Shown here: positions 1 through 11,400 of the stretch, piece by piece
Layout: every line of letters starts with the position of its first letter
Numbering within the stretch: the first letter of the stretch is position 1
Assembly (NCBI GenBank): GCA_000181795.3
Contig: CM012955.1
Location: 3,065,530-3,105,931, forward strand
Direction of reading: 5' to 3'
Origin: Trichinella spiralis
Taxonomy: Eukaryota; Nematoda; Enoplea; Trichinellida; Trichinellidae
Length of the DNA stretch: 40,402 nt
Made by a program: the position numbers and the translations under genes
The notes under the pieces: model-generated
Database searches by the model: none
What the model was told of the DNA's origin: nothing
Seen by the model: the letters and a program-made list of their open reading frames with translations, nothing else

Positions 1-1540
1 GGCGTCCGCGTTTTCCCATTTTCTTTTTCTCCATTCTTTAAACCTGCAATAATGATATTAAATCAAAATTGTCCTCACTTTATCACAAAGTAGAATTACA
101 ACAAATATAATAATTAAGTTGCTATCTAATTAAAAAATAGTTGTTTACAAAATGAGTAAGCAAAGTTGTAAAAAAATAAAAAGCAGAAAAATGGAATACT
201 TGTTAGTAATTCTGAAACCGACTTCAGCAGCTTACTTAACGCTATAATGAATTAGAGAACGTATCAACGATGCTACTAATTGGCACGTAAATTAAAGCAA
301 ACAAACGCACCCTGACTGATGATAAGGCGCCTTATAGCGATAGTTATTTGCATAATGCAGCGTTAGAAACCGGTATTTAGTGCGTTAGAACTTTCAGCTG
401 AAGATAAAAGCTAACCTAAGCCGCGTTACAATATAAGCAGAAGAAATGCGCTGCTAAATTCTATCAATAAGGAAAGGACTATTTGAAAATTCAAAAATGA
501 CCTTGATATTTAAAATCCATTCAAAATATATACTAACAAAAATCGCCGAAACTAAGCAAAATTCACTTAGACAAAATACAATTACGTATGTCTGAAAATT
601 TTCTTAAATCAGAAAATCAAGTAGCTGAAATGAAGCTAATTTCAAGTGAACAATTTGCGGATAAAAGCTTGCTTGTGGTCAATGAAAAGTGCATGTTAGC
701 TACTGCAAAGGTGATTTTCAAAAAATCGTATTTTAATAATAGATAAACAATGCGTACAGGGTGTATTTAATCAATATCGATTCTCTATTGTATTTTTAAG
801 TGATTATGACTTAAAAATGAAAAAACTGCCACTTACTGCTAAATGCACCATTTTCTCATCGTTAATGTTCATTGTCTTTGAACGTTGATTAAAAAATTCT
901 TTTTCAGAAATTGTTCCAAAAAATAATAATGAATAAAAAGCAAAAATAGTGTTTGGATTCAATGTTTGTCTTCAGTCAATTTTCCAATCAAAACGCTGAG
1001 CTACCATCCACTGACGGCCTCAAACTGAAATGATTTCTATTAGGTCAACAAAGCCAACGACATCGCATGCAAATTTTTATTTTATTCATTTCTGCTGATA
1101 AATATGACTACTGTAGATTTTTCATTGCTCTTTATTTACTTAATGCACTCCGTTTGAGAAGAAAATTTAATTGTAGCTTTGCTAAACACATAAACACTTC
1201 TCATTACACAATGACCCTGCCCATTGTGTATGTTTGGTGGTCGTTGCTTCATGTGAATTCGAATGTAACTGTGGTGTTGCAGGTACTAGAATTCATTTTG
1301 GCATAGTAAAGCCTCGATATAGACGCCGAAACCGAGTTTTTGCATTTCATAAATAAGATGATTTAATTTACTATAGTCACATTTTTTTATTAATCCGTAA
1401 CCATTAGGATAGCAATGTGATTAAACTGAGCTTTTCTTAAGTAATAGTGTTTGTTAAGTAGTTTAAAAATTTATAAAAATCATAATTAGAAAGTATAAAG
1501 CAGAATGTAAACGCAAAATTGAATACATTGATTGAGTGCT
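1..1540 (+). repeat. Left arm of long inverted repeat (about 1.54 kb)
   Basis: This segment is repeated in reverse complement at 38872-40402. By eye the outer 400 bp match at about 93% with a few 1-3 bp indels, and the whole at about 90%. Homology stops near 1540, after which the two sequences are unrelated. The arm is AT-rich. The outer terminus reads GGCGTCCGCG here and GTCGTCCGCG in the other arm. No protein domain was recognised. A 79-codon ORF (1067-1306) is open in both arms but looks non-coding. The family is unknown. It could be a dispersed non-autonomous element present twice in opposite orientation, or the terminal repeats of one very large unit. Target-site duplications cannot be judged because the window ends at the repeat. 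Confidence 0.9.
322..335. other. Perfect 14-bp palindrome conserved in both repeat arms
   Basis: ATAAGGCGCCTTAT is its own reverse complement. It occurs again at 40072-40085, at nearly the same distance from the outer end (322 versus 318 bp). The flanking sequence is also strongly conserved between the arms. It may be a protein-binding or structural site of the repeat; that role is inference. Confidence 0.6.
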
Positions 1541-2111
1541 AAATATGTTAAATGATGTCACCTGAAAACTGAGATTAATTGCATACTTTGTTTCTGTTTT
1601 TATAGATAATTCAAAAATAATTGGGATGCTTAAAAAGCAATGTAAATACAATATGTGTCATAATGCATTTTAATTGCACATTAATTAGATATAATCATGC
1701 AACTCGATACAGCAAATTCATAGTAAGCACTTTTTATAGAAAAATAAGTAGACACAACAAACACGTAAACGGTAAAAAATTGTAAGGAAGAGTTGTAATA
1801 CTACGAAAAGTATGCAAATTTAAGATGGTTCATCAGAATGTACAGTAATATTGAGTGTAATGTATCACAGCAATGTCAGCGGCAGATTGTCTTCTGGCCT
1901 ACGCTCTCTTCTCATCGTCGGGACTATTCTGTCATATCCGTAGTCTTCAGAGCCGTGCTTTTACAATGTTTTTTATCACATCGACGAGATGAACGCTCGT
2001 CGAAGCTCTGTTTTCATCATGGCGACTCTCTTCAAAATGGCACACCCATTCGCTTCTTTCGCTCGCGCGTGAGCATCCTCATCTCCAGGTCCGACGCGCT
2101 TGTACACTTAC
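1541..2111. other. AT-rich spacer
   Basis: This stretch lies between the inner end of the repeat arm and the first exon-like block. GC content rises from about 1900. No gene was recognised. Confidence 0.5.
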
Positions 2112-2282
2112 CTTCACCAACTGAGCGAGATCCACGCCGTTCACTGGGACAGCGAGAGTCACATTTATCGCTGAACGGCGCCGCTGTTTTAAGGCTGGTG
2201 TCCCTGTTGGGACCAGTGGTACTGCCGGTGGTTGGCCCTGGCTTCTACGAACCGATTCCAAACGTTTACACGTTCTTCTACG
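2112..2282 (-). CDS. Probable exon of an unidentified minus-strand gene
   Basis: A GC-rich block is open for 57 codons on the minus strand. It ends in a consensus donor: GTGAAG followed by GTAAGT, donor at 2110-2111. The encoded stretch is basic and proline-rich. It contains QRRR and ends in VNGVDLAQLVK. Codon use (TCG, GTC, CTC, TTG) resembles the confirmed genes further right and not the surrounding AT-rich DNA. A stop closes the frame upstream at 2283-2285. The true 5' boundary is not visible; AG at 2270-2271 is one candidate acceptor. No downstream exon of matching phase was found before the repeat arm. The family was not recognised, and this may be a relic exon. Confidence 0.35.
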
Positions 2283-4913
2283 TCATGAGTCGTACGTATC
2301 TTTTGGTTGCATCATCGACGGCTTGGAGATAGGAGGTGGGCGGGACATACTTTGTGAGGGTTATATGGCTAGTGCTTTTGTTCGTAGTGACCGGTTCTTG
2401 TTCTGCCTATCGGACATGCGGTGACCACGTGGCGCTCTTCCTGCCGTTTCTATTTTTAGTTCTATTTTCTTCTTTGTTGTATTCTCTGGAGCCACTTTTC
2501 TACATTTCATTGCCACATCAACAAAATTTTCAATCGTTCAGGTTCCGGAATGCTGATGGCGATATCGAAATCCTCATTATTCCATGCATTTAATCACTGG
2601 TGGCGTATGTATCTGTGGTTCAAAAAGCAAGCCACCTGTTTACTGCAATGACAAACTAGCCTTCCGCAAGATAGCGATGTTGGTTGTCCCACCTGGCTGG
2701 CTTCAACCTTTAGAATGCTTCAGCCGCTTATACTATGTTTCTTCTTCACTATTTAAGCAACTCATCCGTCCTGAACAACTTCAATTCAGAATTTCCATTC
2801 TGATTTCGCATTTCGTTCAAGGCGAATGTGATGCTCGCAATCATTCGTGGAAGTGACGTGAAAACAAGTGCAACATGCGACACAACAAACGGAAAACAGT
2901 CGTCACTATACAACCATTTTCCATTTCCTCACGACATAAAAACGTTATTGCTTTACCGGCAATCAATGACGTCATCCCTTCTTCATTTGAAACTAATACG
3001 ATGTCGATTGGATTTTTTTCATATTTATAGCAACTGACGTTTGTTCCACTGACAAAACTACTTTACTGCACTTCTCCACCAATCGAAGACACGAATGGTT
3101 TAACCTGCAACATACCACTACTTGCTGTTGTCGCTGGAACCCATCCACCTGTGCATATAAATAATGTAATACGCAGGATGAAAATGGTCATTAGTTGACA
3201 AAGATCAAAAGCTGCTCATAAACACGCCCGCACACACACACACATGAACAGCGCAATGCTACCACCGCACTGAACACAACGTCAAACGAGAACTGCGCTC
3301 GCTCGCCTGCCACGGCTACTTTTATACTAGCTAGGGGGGTGTGTTGCTTGGCTTTGTCGAAAATGTACCCGAGTAGTCTCTTTTCGCTCACGCCGAACAT
3401 GACTGCTAGGCACGGAATTTTCCAATTGCTCGACGGAGTCTCTTTTAGCTCACGCCGGCCATTATTTCCAAACGAGATTTATCTAACGATCATTCGATAT
3501 TATTCAAATGCTTTTCATTCGCTTACATTAGTCGAAATTCCATTACTTGATATATTGTAATATTTCATTCGCTAATTACTTCTAATTGTCAATTGGCTGC
3601 AATATTATCCGTATCAGTTTTCAAAATAATCACATTCCAATTTTAAATAATTTTAATTGCATTTTCAATAATTCCAATATTATCAATTTTACTGTCGCAT
3701 CAAATTTTATCATATATTCTAACACTGTTCAATTTGGAAAATGGAAAAGGCAAAACAAATCAAATATGAAAGCTTAGACAGAGATGGCATGCGTTAAAGT
3801 AACTGCTCGGCTCGTTCGTGATTACTGGTTGCTGCATTGTTGAGCGGGATTGCCTGTCACTATAGTGCGCGTATTTCGTCAAGCCTTTCATAGTTGGTCA
3901 TAACCACAGCGGCCAGCGCTCGATTTTTCGCCTTTTGAATCGTTGATGCAGCATTCAGCTTTAACTATTCTTGTGTATTTGCTGCCCACCAGTATTTGGT
4001 ATAACGTTTATAGCAAGGTATTTAGAAACGCCTTTTCACTGACGCGTTTGCCATCTATCAGAACGTTGTGCACGGGATTTTCAAAAATTCATATTCTTTC
4101 AATTTAACATCAATACGGTAACTTAACTATAAATAGAGAATAAGTTTGCATTGACATGGAAGTCACAAAATTGTCTTCCAATGTTTAAATAAATTCTTTT
4201 TCTTATTTACGAATATTAATTAAAATATCAATGAATAGATTAATTACAGGTAAACCACCTGCCCACATCATTATTTCAAATTACTTTAAATTGGTCGCTT
4301 TTTAAATCACTGATGAATTGCTAGAAACAATTGTATTTGAAGCACATCAATAAACCATGCTTAAAGAAGAAATTCATTAAGCAAACGTTCAGCAACTGGA
4401 ATCATTGGGTTGAGATCACATATTATAAAATATTTAAATATTATGGAAATCAGCATGTTATAACAATTAGAAATGAATTTGCAAAAGTAGTATTCAAAAA
4501 TTGAAAAACTCTTTTAAAATAAATTATAAATATTAACATAATGAGCATTGTAAACGGATTTGCCAAAAACCTTTAAAGAGAACACGTTTTAGTTTAAATT
4601 TAAACGTGAAATGAACACTTTAAAATATTAACTTTAAAACAAAGCAAAGACATGAAGAGAAAAAATATTCAAGTTTATTGTGAGACCCTTTTAGCGACAA
4701 GAACTGTGCCAGCTAGAAGAAGGTAAGGAGAATAATTTTCCATTTTTTCATTTTTCAACTCATCCTTTCACTGCTAATGATCACTTTCAAATTTCTACTT
4801 TATTCATTTACAAATACCGATCACTAAATCTAAAGCCTAATTAATATTAATAATCGAATTTCATCAAAGTTGTATTCTTCTTCTATTCGCTAATCAACTG
4901 GTGCTTTTAGAAA
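2283..4913. other. Long spacer with no confirmed gene
   Basis: This is mixed-composition sequence to about 3450, then very AT-rich. It holds a (CA)7 run at 3231-3244 and a moderately GC-rich patch at about 3200-3480. Short ORFs exist in several frames, but none has a recognisable product, splice context or coding-like codon use. Confidence 0.45.
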
Positions 4914-6184
4914 ATGAAAACCGTAATGGGAATGTGCAATTATTCTAAGCTTATTTTGGCGCTGTTTGTTTTCTCTAATGTAAGCAAAACCATTGCACAA
5001 ATGTATTAACATAAAATAATTTCAATTCAACTTTAAGGTGACGTTTGTGAGAAGCGCCATCAACCAAACAAATGAAAGTAACAGATTTTCAAATATTGTC
5101 TTCAGACAAATTTATCCATTCATTAACTAATTAATATGTCTTGCATGAAATTTAAGCGAGCATTTTGAATTCCACACGACCATACAATGAAATGGAAGTC
5201 ACTCTTGAAGAAAAAGAGCAGAATTACAAAATTAGAGACATACATGATGAAACAATGGATCAACAGCAGTTACGCCTCGATGATCATGACATCAAAAAAA
5301 TTCTGAATCTACCTGGAAAAAGTATAAACGCATATTTATTTATTGATCATTTGTCACCATTCAGAATTATATAAAATCGTAAAAATTTAATATCACATCA
5401 AGTCATTTATTTACTGTTCTCCCAGTTTTGTTTTAATGTTTGCAAACTGCACGATGTAAATTCAAACTTTCCATAATCAAAATTCCATTTCACTAATTAA
5501 TAGATAAAAATTTGAATACTTTCAAACTTTCAGTTTCGTTACATTATATAAAATTTTTTTTAATAGATTATAAACGTTCCAAGAAAGAATTACAAGAAAA
5601 AACGATTGATGACTACTTCGAAGCACAGCTAAAAGTCGAAAAAAGTAAGAATTTACTCTCATTTTTTCAAACTTCCTTTCAATATTAACACCAAAATGCT
5701 AAACTGCTATATTCGAATTTTCTGAATTCAAATAATCTATGTTCGCTTTTCCATAAATTTTGTGGAAAACAACTGTTAAATAAATAAATGACTATTGTTT
5801 AATTATTAGAGCGAAAAATATTCAACAGAAAAATGCCCATGTTTCAAATTACCATTACTCGTGTATAATAATAATAAACGCTTTATTAACATTTCAGTAA
5901 GGATAGTCATTATCATATTCATAATTGGCCTCATCCCATCCTACGTACTTGTTTTGTTGTATTTCAATGTGCCGGAGAAATTTGCAAAATATGTAAGAAC
6001 ACAATTTGTGTAATTACAGAATTAGTAGAATAATATAAATATTTAGCTTATAAGAATATTTGACAAAACAAATCGTTACTGTCCCAAAGTGGTAAATCTG
6101 AAAGAAGAGTTGGTCAAAAAGAAAACCGTATCATTGAAAAGGGGACGAAGCTGCAGTTGGAATGAAGCAGTGGTTTCGCCCTGA
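4914..6184 (+). CDS. Orphan single-pass membrane protein, 193 aa, six exons
   Basis: Exons are 4914-4979, 5038-5077, 5157-5321, 5567-5644, 5898-5992 and 6047-6184. All junctions are GT-AG, the phases join without a stop, and the total is 582 nt. Residues 1-29 look like a signal peptide (hydrophobic run LILALFVF, then a polar stretch). Three N-glycosylation sequons follow (NQT 31, NET 34, NST 40). Residues 45-115 are charged and Glu/Lys-rich. A transmembrane segment spans about 117-139 (IRIVIIIFIIGLIPSYVLVL). A basic tail of about 50 residues ends in EAVVSP. This gives a type I topology with a short lumenal or extracellular domain, which is inference. No family was recognised. An AATAAA 263 bp after the stop may end the transcript. 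The splice model is supported only by phase and site quality, with no homologue behind it. Confidence 0.65.
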
Positions 6185-7413
6185 TTATCAATCTCATTCA
6201 TTATCACTCATTATCCACAATGATATCTCATCATTTAATTTTATTATCATCAATGCTCTATTGACAGAATATTGAAATTTCAAAACTAGAAAAATATTTG
6301 CTGATACATTTAATACTTATTAGTTTCACATGCATTTGCAATGCGTTTGAACTTTTTATTTTATAATTCATTCTACTTTTGTAAATTACTATTTTTGAAA
6401 ATATCCCATTAAATGATCTATAATTCATTCATTCATTCATTCATATAATAAAAATATTATTCAACTTGCCAGCATTTTAATGCCATGCATTCTGAGTGTA
6501 GTGGATAGTGTGGAAAATGTAAACCCCAGCATCAGATTATTATTAGCTCATCTACACAACAACCCTGAATCAGCAATAATAACCGACTGCTCGCAAAATA
6601 AATTAAATTTTATAAAAAAACATTATATAAGTGTCATTATGTTGCCAAAACAGTTTGGCACAATTTTCTGAAAGATTTTTAAAAATTTTCAAAAAAAAGA
6701 TCTTTCAAGCTTTTCATTTACCTGTTTGTTCTATATGTTGTTGTGTTGCTTTTGTTTTTTATTGTTCACATATGCACGAGTTGTTCGGTTGCATTTCATT
6801 GCCAATTCGACAGAACTGTCGGATATTTGCTTCATAATTCGCTTCAGTCAGGGGAGAAGTGATTCAATTGCTGCGGCAGCATTTCCTGTCAGCACTGATC
6901 GTGAGTAGGTGAACGGTTCAAATTTCAAAGATCACTGCAAATCAGAAATGCAACAAGCACGGCGAAAAGGAATGGTTGTTGTTCAAATTACAAAAAAAAC
7001 ATGATGGAACCAATTGAAATTCAGAATAGAAAAATGAATAATAAAATCCGTGTTAATGATGAAATTATTGGCTAATTTTCAAAATGCCGCTCAATTTTAG
7101 ACGAACGATTAAAAATCGATCGGCTTGGAAAAACTGGGAAGTGAAACTTTGCGCAACTTTCAACCACCACCCAATACGAATGTGATGAAAGAATGAATGC
7201 AATATAAATCCAACTGATTTGCACAGCTTAGTTTATAAAATAAAAATTATACCATCAATTGAGAATATAAATTATTACAAAAAAATATAATTGGGACAAA
7301 AATCACTGCACAAAAATTGCAAACAATTCAGTCACGCAATCATGCAATCGTTTTAGAATTAACATAAACGGCAAAAAATCATTGCAAATTAAATCAGCAA
7401 TCTTGTGTTCGAA
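6185..7413. other. AT-rich spacer with (ATTC)5 and a polyadenylation signal
   Basis: This is 3' flank for the orphan membrane gene (AATAAA at 6447-6452, plus strand) and for V-ATPase G on the minus strand. It contains (ATTC)5 at 6423-6442. The small ORFs at 6480-6908 overlap in two frames and show no family features. No other gene is seen. Confidence 0.5.
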
Positions 7414-8160
7414 TCATTTATGCCTGACGTTTCTATGAATTTCAGGCTTGACATCGCATACAAGTTTCAACAGCAACTGTATCACCTGAAAACAGAGCAA
7501 CGGGCATAAAAAATTATAATAAAAAACTGATATAAATAATCTGATTATAATAAATATTGAGTATAAACAAAGAGAAGTAGCTGAATCAGAATTGAATTAC
7601 ACTATCAAGAATAATCAAGAATACACTATCAAGAATATTATCAAGAATAATAAGCAAATTTCCATTGCTTTCAATAATAATAATAATAATAATAATGAAA
7701 GGAATTATTATTATTATTATTATGATAATAAAAACTAATGCTCACTTGTTCTTTGTTGACGCTGACTAGCTTTTCGATGCGTTCCATTTTTTGGGCAGCT
7801 TCGGTCTCGATCTTCTGCGCCACGTCATCCCTGGAACCGAGATGCTTGGATTCGTACTGGCGAAATTGACGCTCTCTTTGCTGAACAAATTAGCATAGCA
7901 ATTGAAGTGAAAAAAAAGAAAGATTTTTCCCCTCTCACTGGTCACCTATTTGGACCATACAACCTCGGTCCAGGGGTGAATAGTATTAGTAATGGAATAA
8001 TCGAATTGCTCACTTCGCGGTATTTTTCAATCTCCTGCTGCGCCTCTTCTTTAGCCTGCTTCAGGCGACGCGCTTTCCGTTTGCGAGCTTCGTTCACTTG
8101 TTCGGCTGCTTTCTTTTCAGCCGCCAGCAGCTGCTGTATGCCCGTCGTCTGACTGGCCAT
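7414..8160 (-). CDS. ATP6V1G: V-type proton ATPase subunit G (V1 stalk)
   Basis: The three exons, in transcript order, are 8014-8160, 7746-7880 and 7414-7485 (49 + 45 + 23 codons). They give a complete 117-residue protein; the human subunit is 118. The N-terminus [20 protein letters not shown] is close to the human start MASQSQGIQQLL. The conserved block [20 protein letters not shown] follows, then a long charged helix, and the end is [17 protein letters not shown]. Subunit G pairs with subunit E as a coiled-coil peripheral stalk holding the V1 catalytic ring to V0 on acidic organelles. All introns are phase 0. The gene lies 321 bp downstream of TRAPPC8 on the same strand. A short upstream ATG frame at about 8176-8187 precedes the start. 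Intron 2 carries an AAT/ATT hairpin. The call is firm on sequence. Confidence 0.96.
7606..7723. repeat. Tandem ATCAAGAATA copies and an (AAT)8/(ATT) inverted pair in V-ATPase G intron 2
   Basis: Four copies of ATCAAGAATA lie between 7606 and 7650. (AAT)8 at 7673-7696 is then separated by a six-base loop from an ATT run at 7703-7723. The two runs are complementary and could fold into a hairpin of about 20 bp within the intron. This is simple-sequence DNA. Confidence 0.8.
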
Positions 8161-8398
8161 GGAATGCGCGTCTCACTCTACCATGGGATACACGCACGGT
8201 TGCATTGGCAAAGCGAGGCAAATTAATTAATGCAATCAACGAGAGCAAAAAATTAAAAAATAATCAACGGCGCAGTGACCAGCAACCGCTACAGTATGAA
8301 ACTGTCTCATGGAACACAACCGTAATCTTTGTCGTCGCTGTCGGTTGCAGCATCTTGGAAGCCGACAAGAAGCTGCAACCGACAAATTTACACTTTCT

Positions 8399-8404
8399 TT
8401 TATT
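8399..8404 (-). terminator. Polyadenylation signal AATAAA for TRAPPC8
   Basis: The plus strand reads TTTATT, which is AATAAA on the minus strand, about 78 nt after the TRAPPC8 stop and about 240 nt before the V-ATPase G start codon. It indicates that the TRAPPC8 message ends before the downstream gene. Confidence 0.55.
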
Positions 8405-8481
8405 CAACCAAAATTAAATAAACAAACAAACAAACAAAAAGGAACGAACGACCATGGAAAAGTACGTTGTTTCGACGGCTT

Positions 8482-11400
8482 TCACGTCGGCACGCCGTGC
8501 ACGGTGACAAAGTGGCTGGACAAGGGGAGATGGTAAGGGGCCGGTGAAAAAGCGAATTGGATTTGAACACGCAGCGTTGCGGCGAGGTCGAAAACTGACG
8601 CCTCGGTCACCACGGCGGTCAAGTCGACGTGGCCGCTGGTCAACGGAGCGACGTGCAGACGCGACCCCGACCGCCCCGACCAGCCGACCACTTTGCACTG
8701 AGCTTCGGTGGACCCAACGCCCTGAACACGGATCGCCACCGGATGTGCAGGCGAACAGTTGTGCAACGTCAGTTTCACCGGAATTCGGCACATTCTGAAA
8801 ACAAAATTCGTCCTCGAATAAACAACAAGTACAACTGGATGGATGGATATAAAGCTGATATAGATGTACAATCGATCAATCAACTACTGAACGCAAACAA
8901 ATCGACGAATTATGCATACTTGGATTGGAAGAAGTCGTGCGATACGGACGTCTCGTAGAATAGATTGTACGTTACGGCACTTGCACCCAGAGGCAAATGG
9001 TCATCGTTGTTCTTCAACAACAGCAACATCAGAGCAGATATCCCATGAAACAGAATGGAAATTCAACCGCACCTACCTGACTGGTCAAAGTTGTTTGCTC
9101 GCCGAAGTCGGTATCGTCGAACAGCAACGACGACAACAAACAGCAGCTCTGGCCCGAACAGCTCCAAGCCTGAGCCGACTGGTCACTACTACTGGAAGCG
9201 CAGTCGGCTTTCCAACTCAGGAAAAGCGTTGAGCGATTCGACGCCACTGCCGACGTCGGCTGGAACAATTCTGGCTCCTCATCGTTGTCGTCGGACAAGG
9301 GAAAATAGCTGACTGGTCGCCTGTCGGCCACGCCCGACGGTCCAACTTCGAAAATAATATTCTCCGACTGGCCATTTTTCAACACGTACGCTGTTGACGC
9401 CAATGATAAATTGCAATGGAATTTTACGTAAAATACAGAAAACAAACAAACAAACAATTACATCGTTTCTCTCCAAGAACGTTTTGTATAGCGAAGGCAT
9501 TGTTGGTAGAATACAATCCAATACCGGTAAGGTGGATGGAAATTGTCGTCGAAAAATCGTCGTTCTAAAACAAAAAATGGAAAAAGTTTAAAATTGTCAC
9601 TCGTGTGCATGGACACTGGGTACGGGATATTCGTTGAGCACGTTGAGAACGATCAATTTACGCTGACCGGACACCGCGTAGTAGTAGGGCAGTCGTGTTT
9701 TGTTGTTCGGTGTAATTTTGATCGACCGACGGATATTCAACATCGTTCTCCACCGGAACATCCCGACGCTGAGATTGCCGCCGTCGTCGACGCTTGGCGA
9801 CAGCCAGTAGAACAACGCTCGCACGGGCGGTGGTCCGGCCTGGGCGTGCAAGCGAACCCGCAACATGAGCTGCTGGTCGGGACGCAGTGGTCTGTCGGTG
9901 TCGGCGTGCAAGAGCAACTGCCCAGCAGCCGAATCGAGCTGCTGTGCCACCACGCCCTGCCGTCCGGCAACCCAAGCCGACAACGCCCCGGTCGGCTCGG
10001 CAGACAGGCAGAGCAGGCACACATCCTGACAGCCGACGTTGGTGACACGCACGCGCCAGTCGAGCAGCTCACCGTCCAAGTGGGTGGTCCTGGCTGACGG
10101 AGATTGGTCGTTGTCGAGAAAGTCGAAACGGAGTTTGGACGCGGCGCCGACGAACCGTGGCCTCAGGCGACAATCCGACGAGTCGTCCATTTCCAGCGCC
10201 CTGCAAGCGGCCACCGGCGGACGCTGACGGTCGCCGGGTGTGAGCAGATCGTACAACAGCCGGTCGACGGTCAGCCGACCGACGCTATCGCTGCTCACGG
10301 TCAGAGCTATTCGACAGCCGCTAGCTCGCGGCTCGAGCAACAGACCGTCGACAACGCTGCGCTGGACCGTCGCGGGCCAGCGGCCGTCCAGGCGAACATT
10401 CCGCAAACTGACCGCAACGTCCAGCGGATTATCCAACGCCAACACCACAGTCACGCTGCGACCCACGCCCACGCAGGCTTCTCGGCTGTTGTCGGTCGAC
10501 GTGCTGTTGTCCATGTAGAAGAGGGTGGTCGGCTGGGATTGCTGCGAAGCAGGTCCCAGTCGGCGCCAAGCGATTTCTCGACACCGTCGTTCCAATATTT
10601 TCCATGTCTCGTCGGCCCATTCGGCCGCCGTGGCGCGGCACCACCGCTGGCTCAGGTCCACAAAATCGTCGCCCGAATAGACGACCGTTTCCGACGTACG
10701 AACCACCGGCAATGCCAACGAGTCGATCCTCTTCCCGCCGACCACTTGCAGACGACCGGCAACGGTCAAGTATTCTTCCAATATAGACTGCTGCTGCTGG
10801 GCCGACAGTGCACAGCCTGACGACAGCAAACGTCCAAACGCATCCGCACTTTCCGCCACTCGTTTCAAGCCACAATACAACTGGCCCAGTGTTAAATTTA
10901 TGTGATCCTACAAATGTGTATATTTGGCGTTTAATTTGAAAACACTCAATACGTATAACGATATCGATATCAATATGGGAATATTCGTTTATCAAGCATT
11001 TATTTACCTCTGAATAATTCCACCTTTTGGAAATGTACATTCGCAATGCTTGGTTGTAACAACGTATGGAATTCAATCGCAACGAGCACTTCAAATAACG
11101 ATGACCGGCCAAAACGAGATGAAATCCAGCCTTGCGGTGACGTTTGGAAGCTGCGAAACAACGCGCCGCTTCTTCCAAAAACAAAGCACTAACCAAATGA
11201 TCCTGCGCAATGAGCAACAACATCATACAAACAATACAAAGTGGAGAAAAAAAAATGAAAATTCATTCAAAATTGCTAACCTTTTCAGCGAAACGACTCA
11301 ACTGACAGGCGGCTTCTACAAATTGACCAGAAGTGAGCAAAATTTGAACGCTGAACAAAACCGCACGTATACCATACCATAATTGACTTGAAGTGATTGG

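Noticed and set aside
9543-10820. Long plus-strand ORFs of 184 and 238 codons
   Set aside because: They are antisense to the largest TRAPPC8 exon, whose minus-strand product aligns with the family; GC-rich codons keep the opposite strand open.
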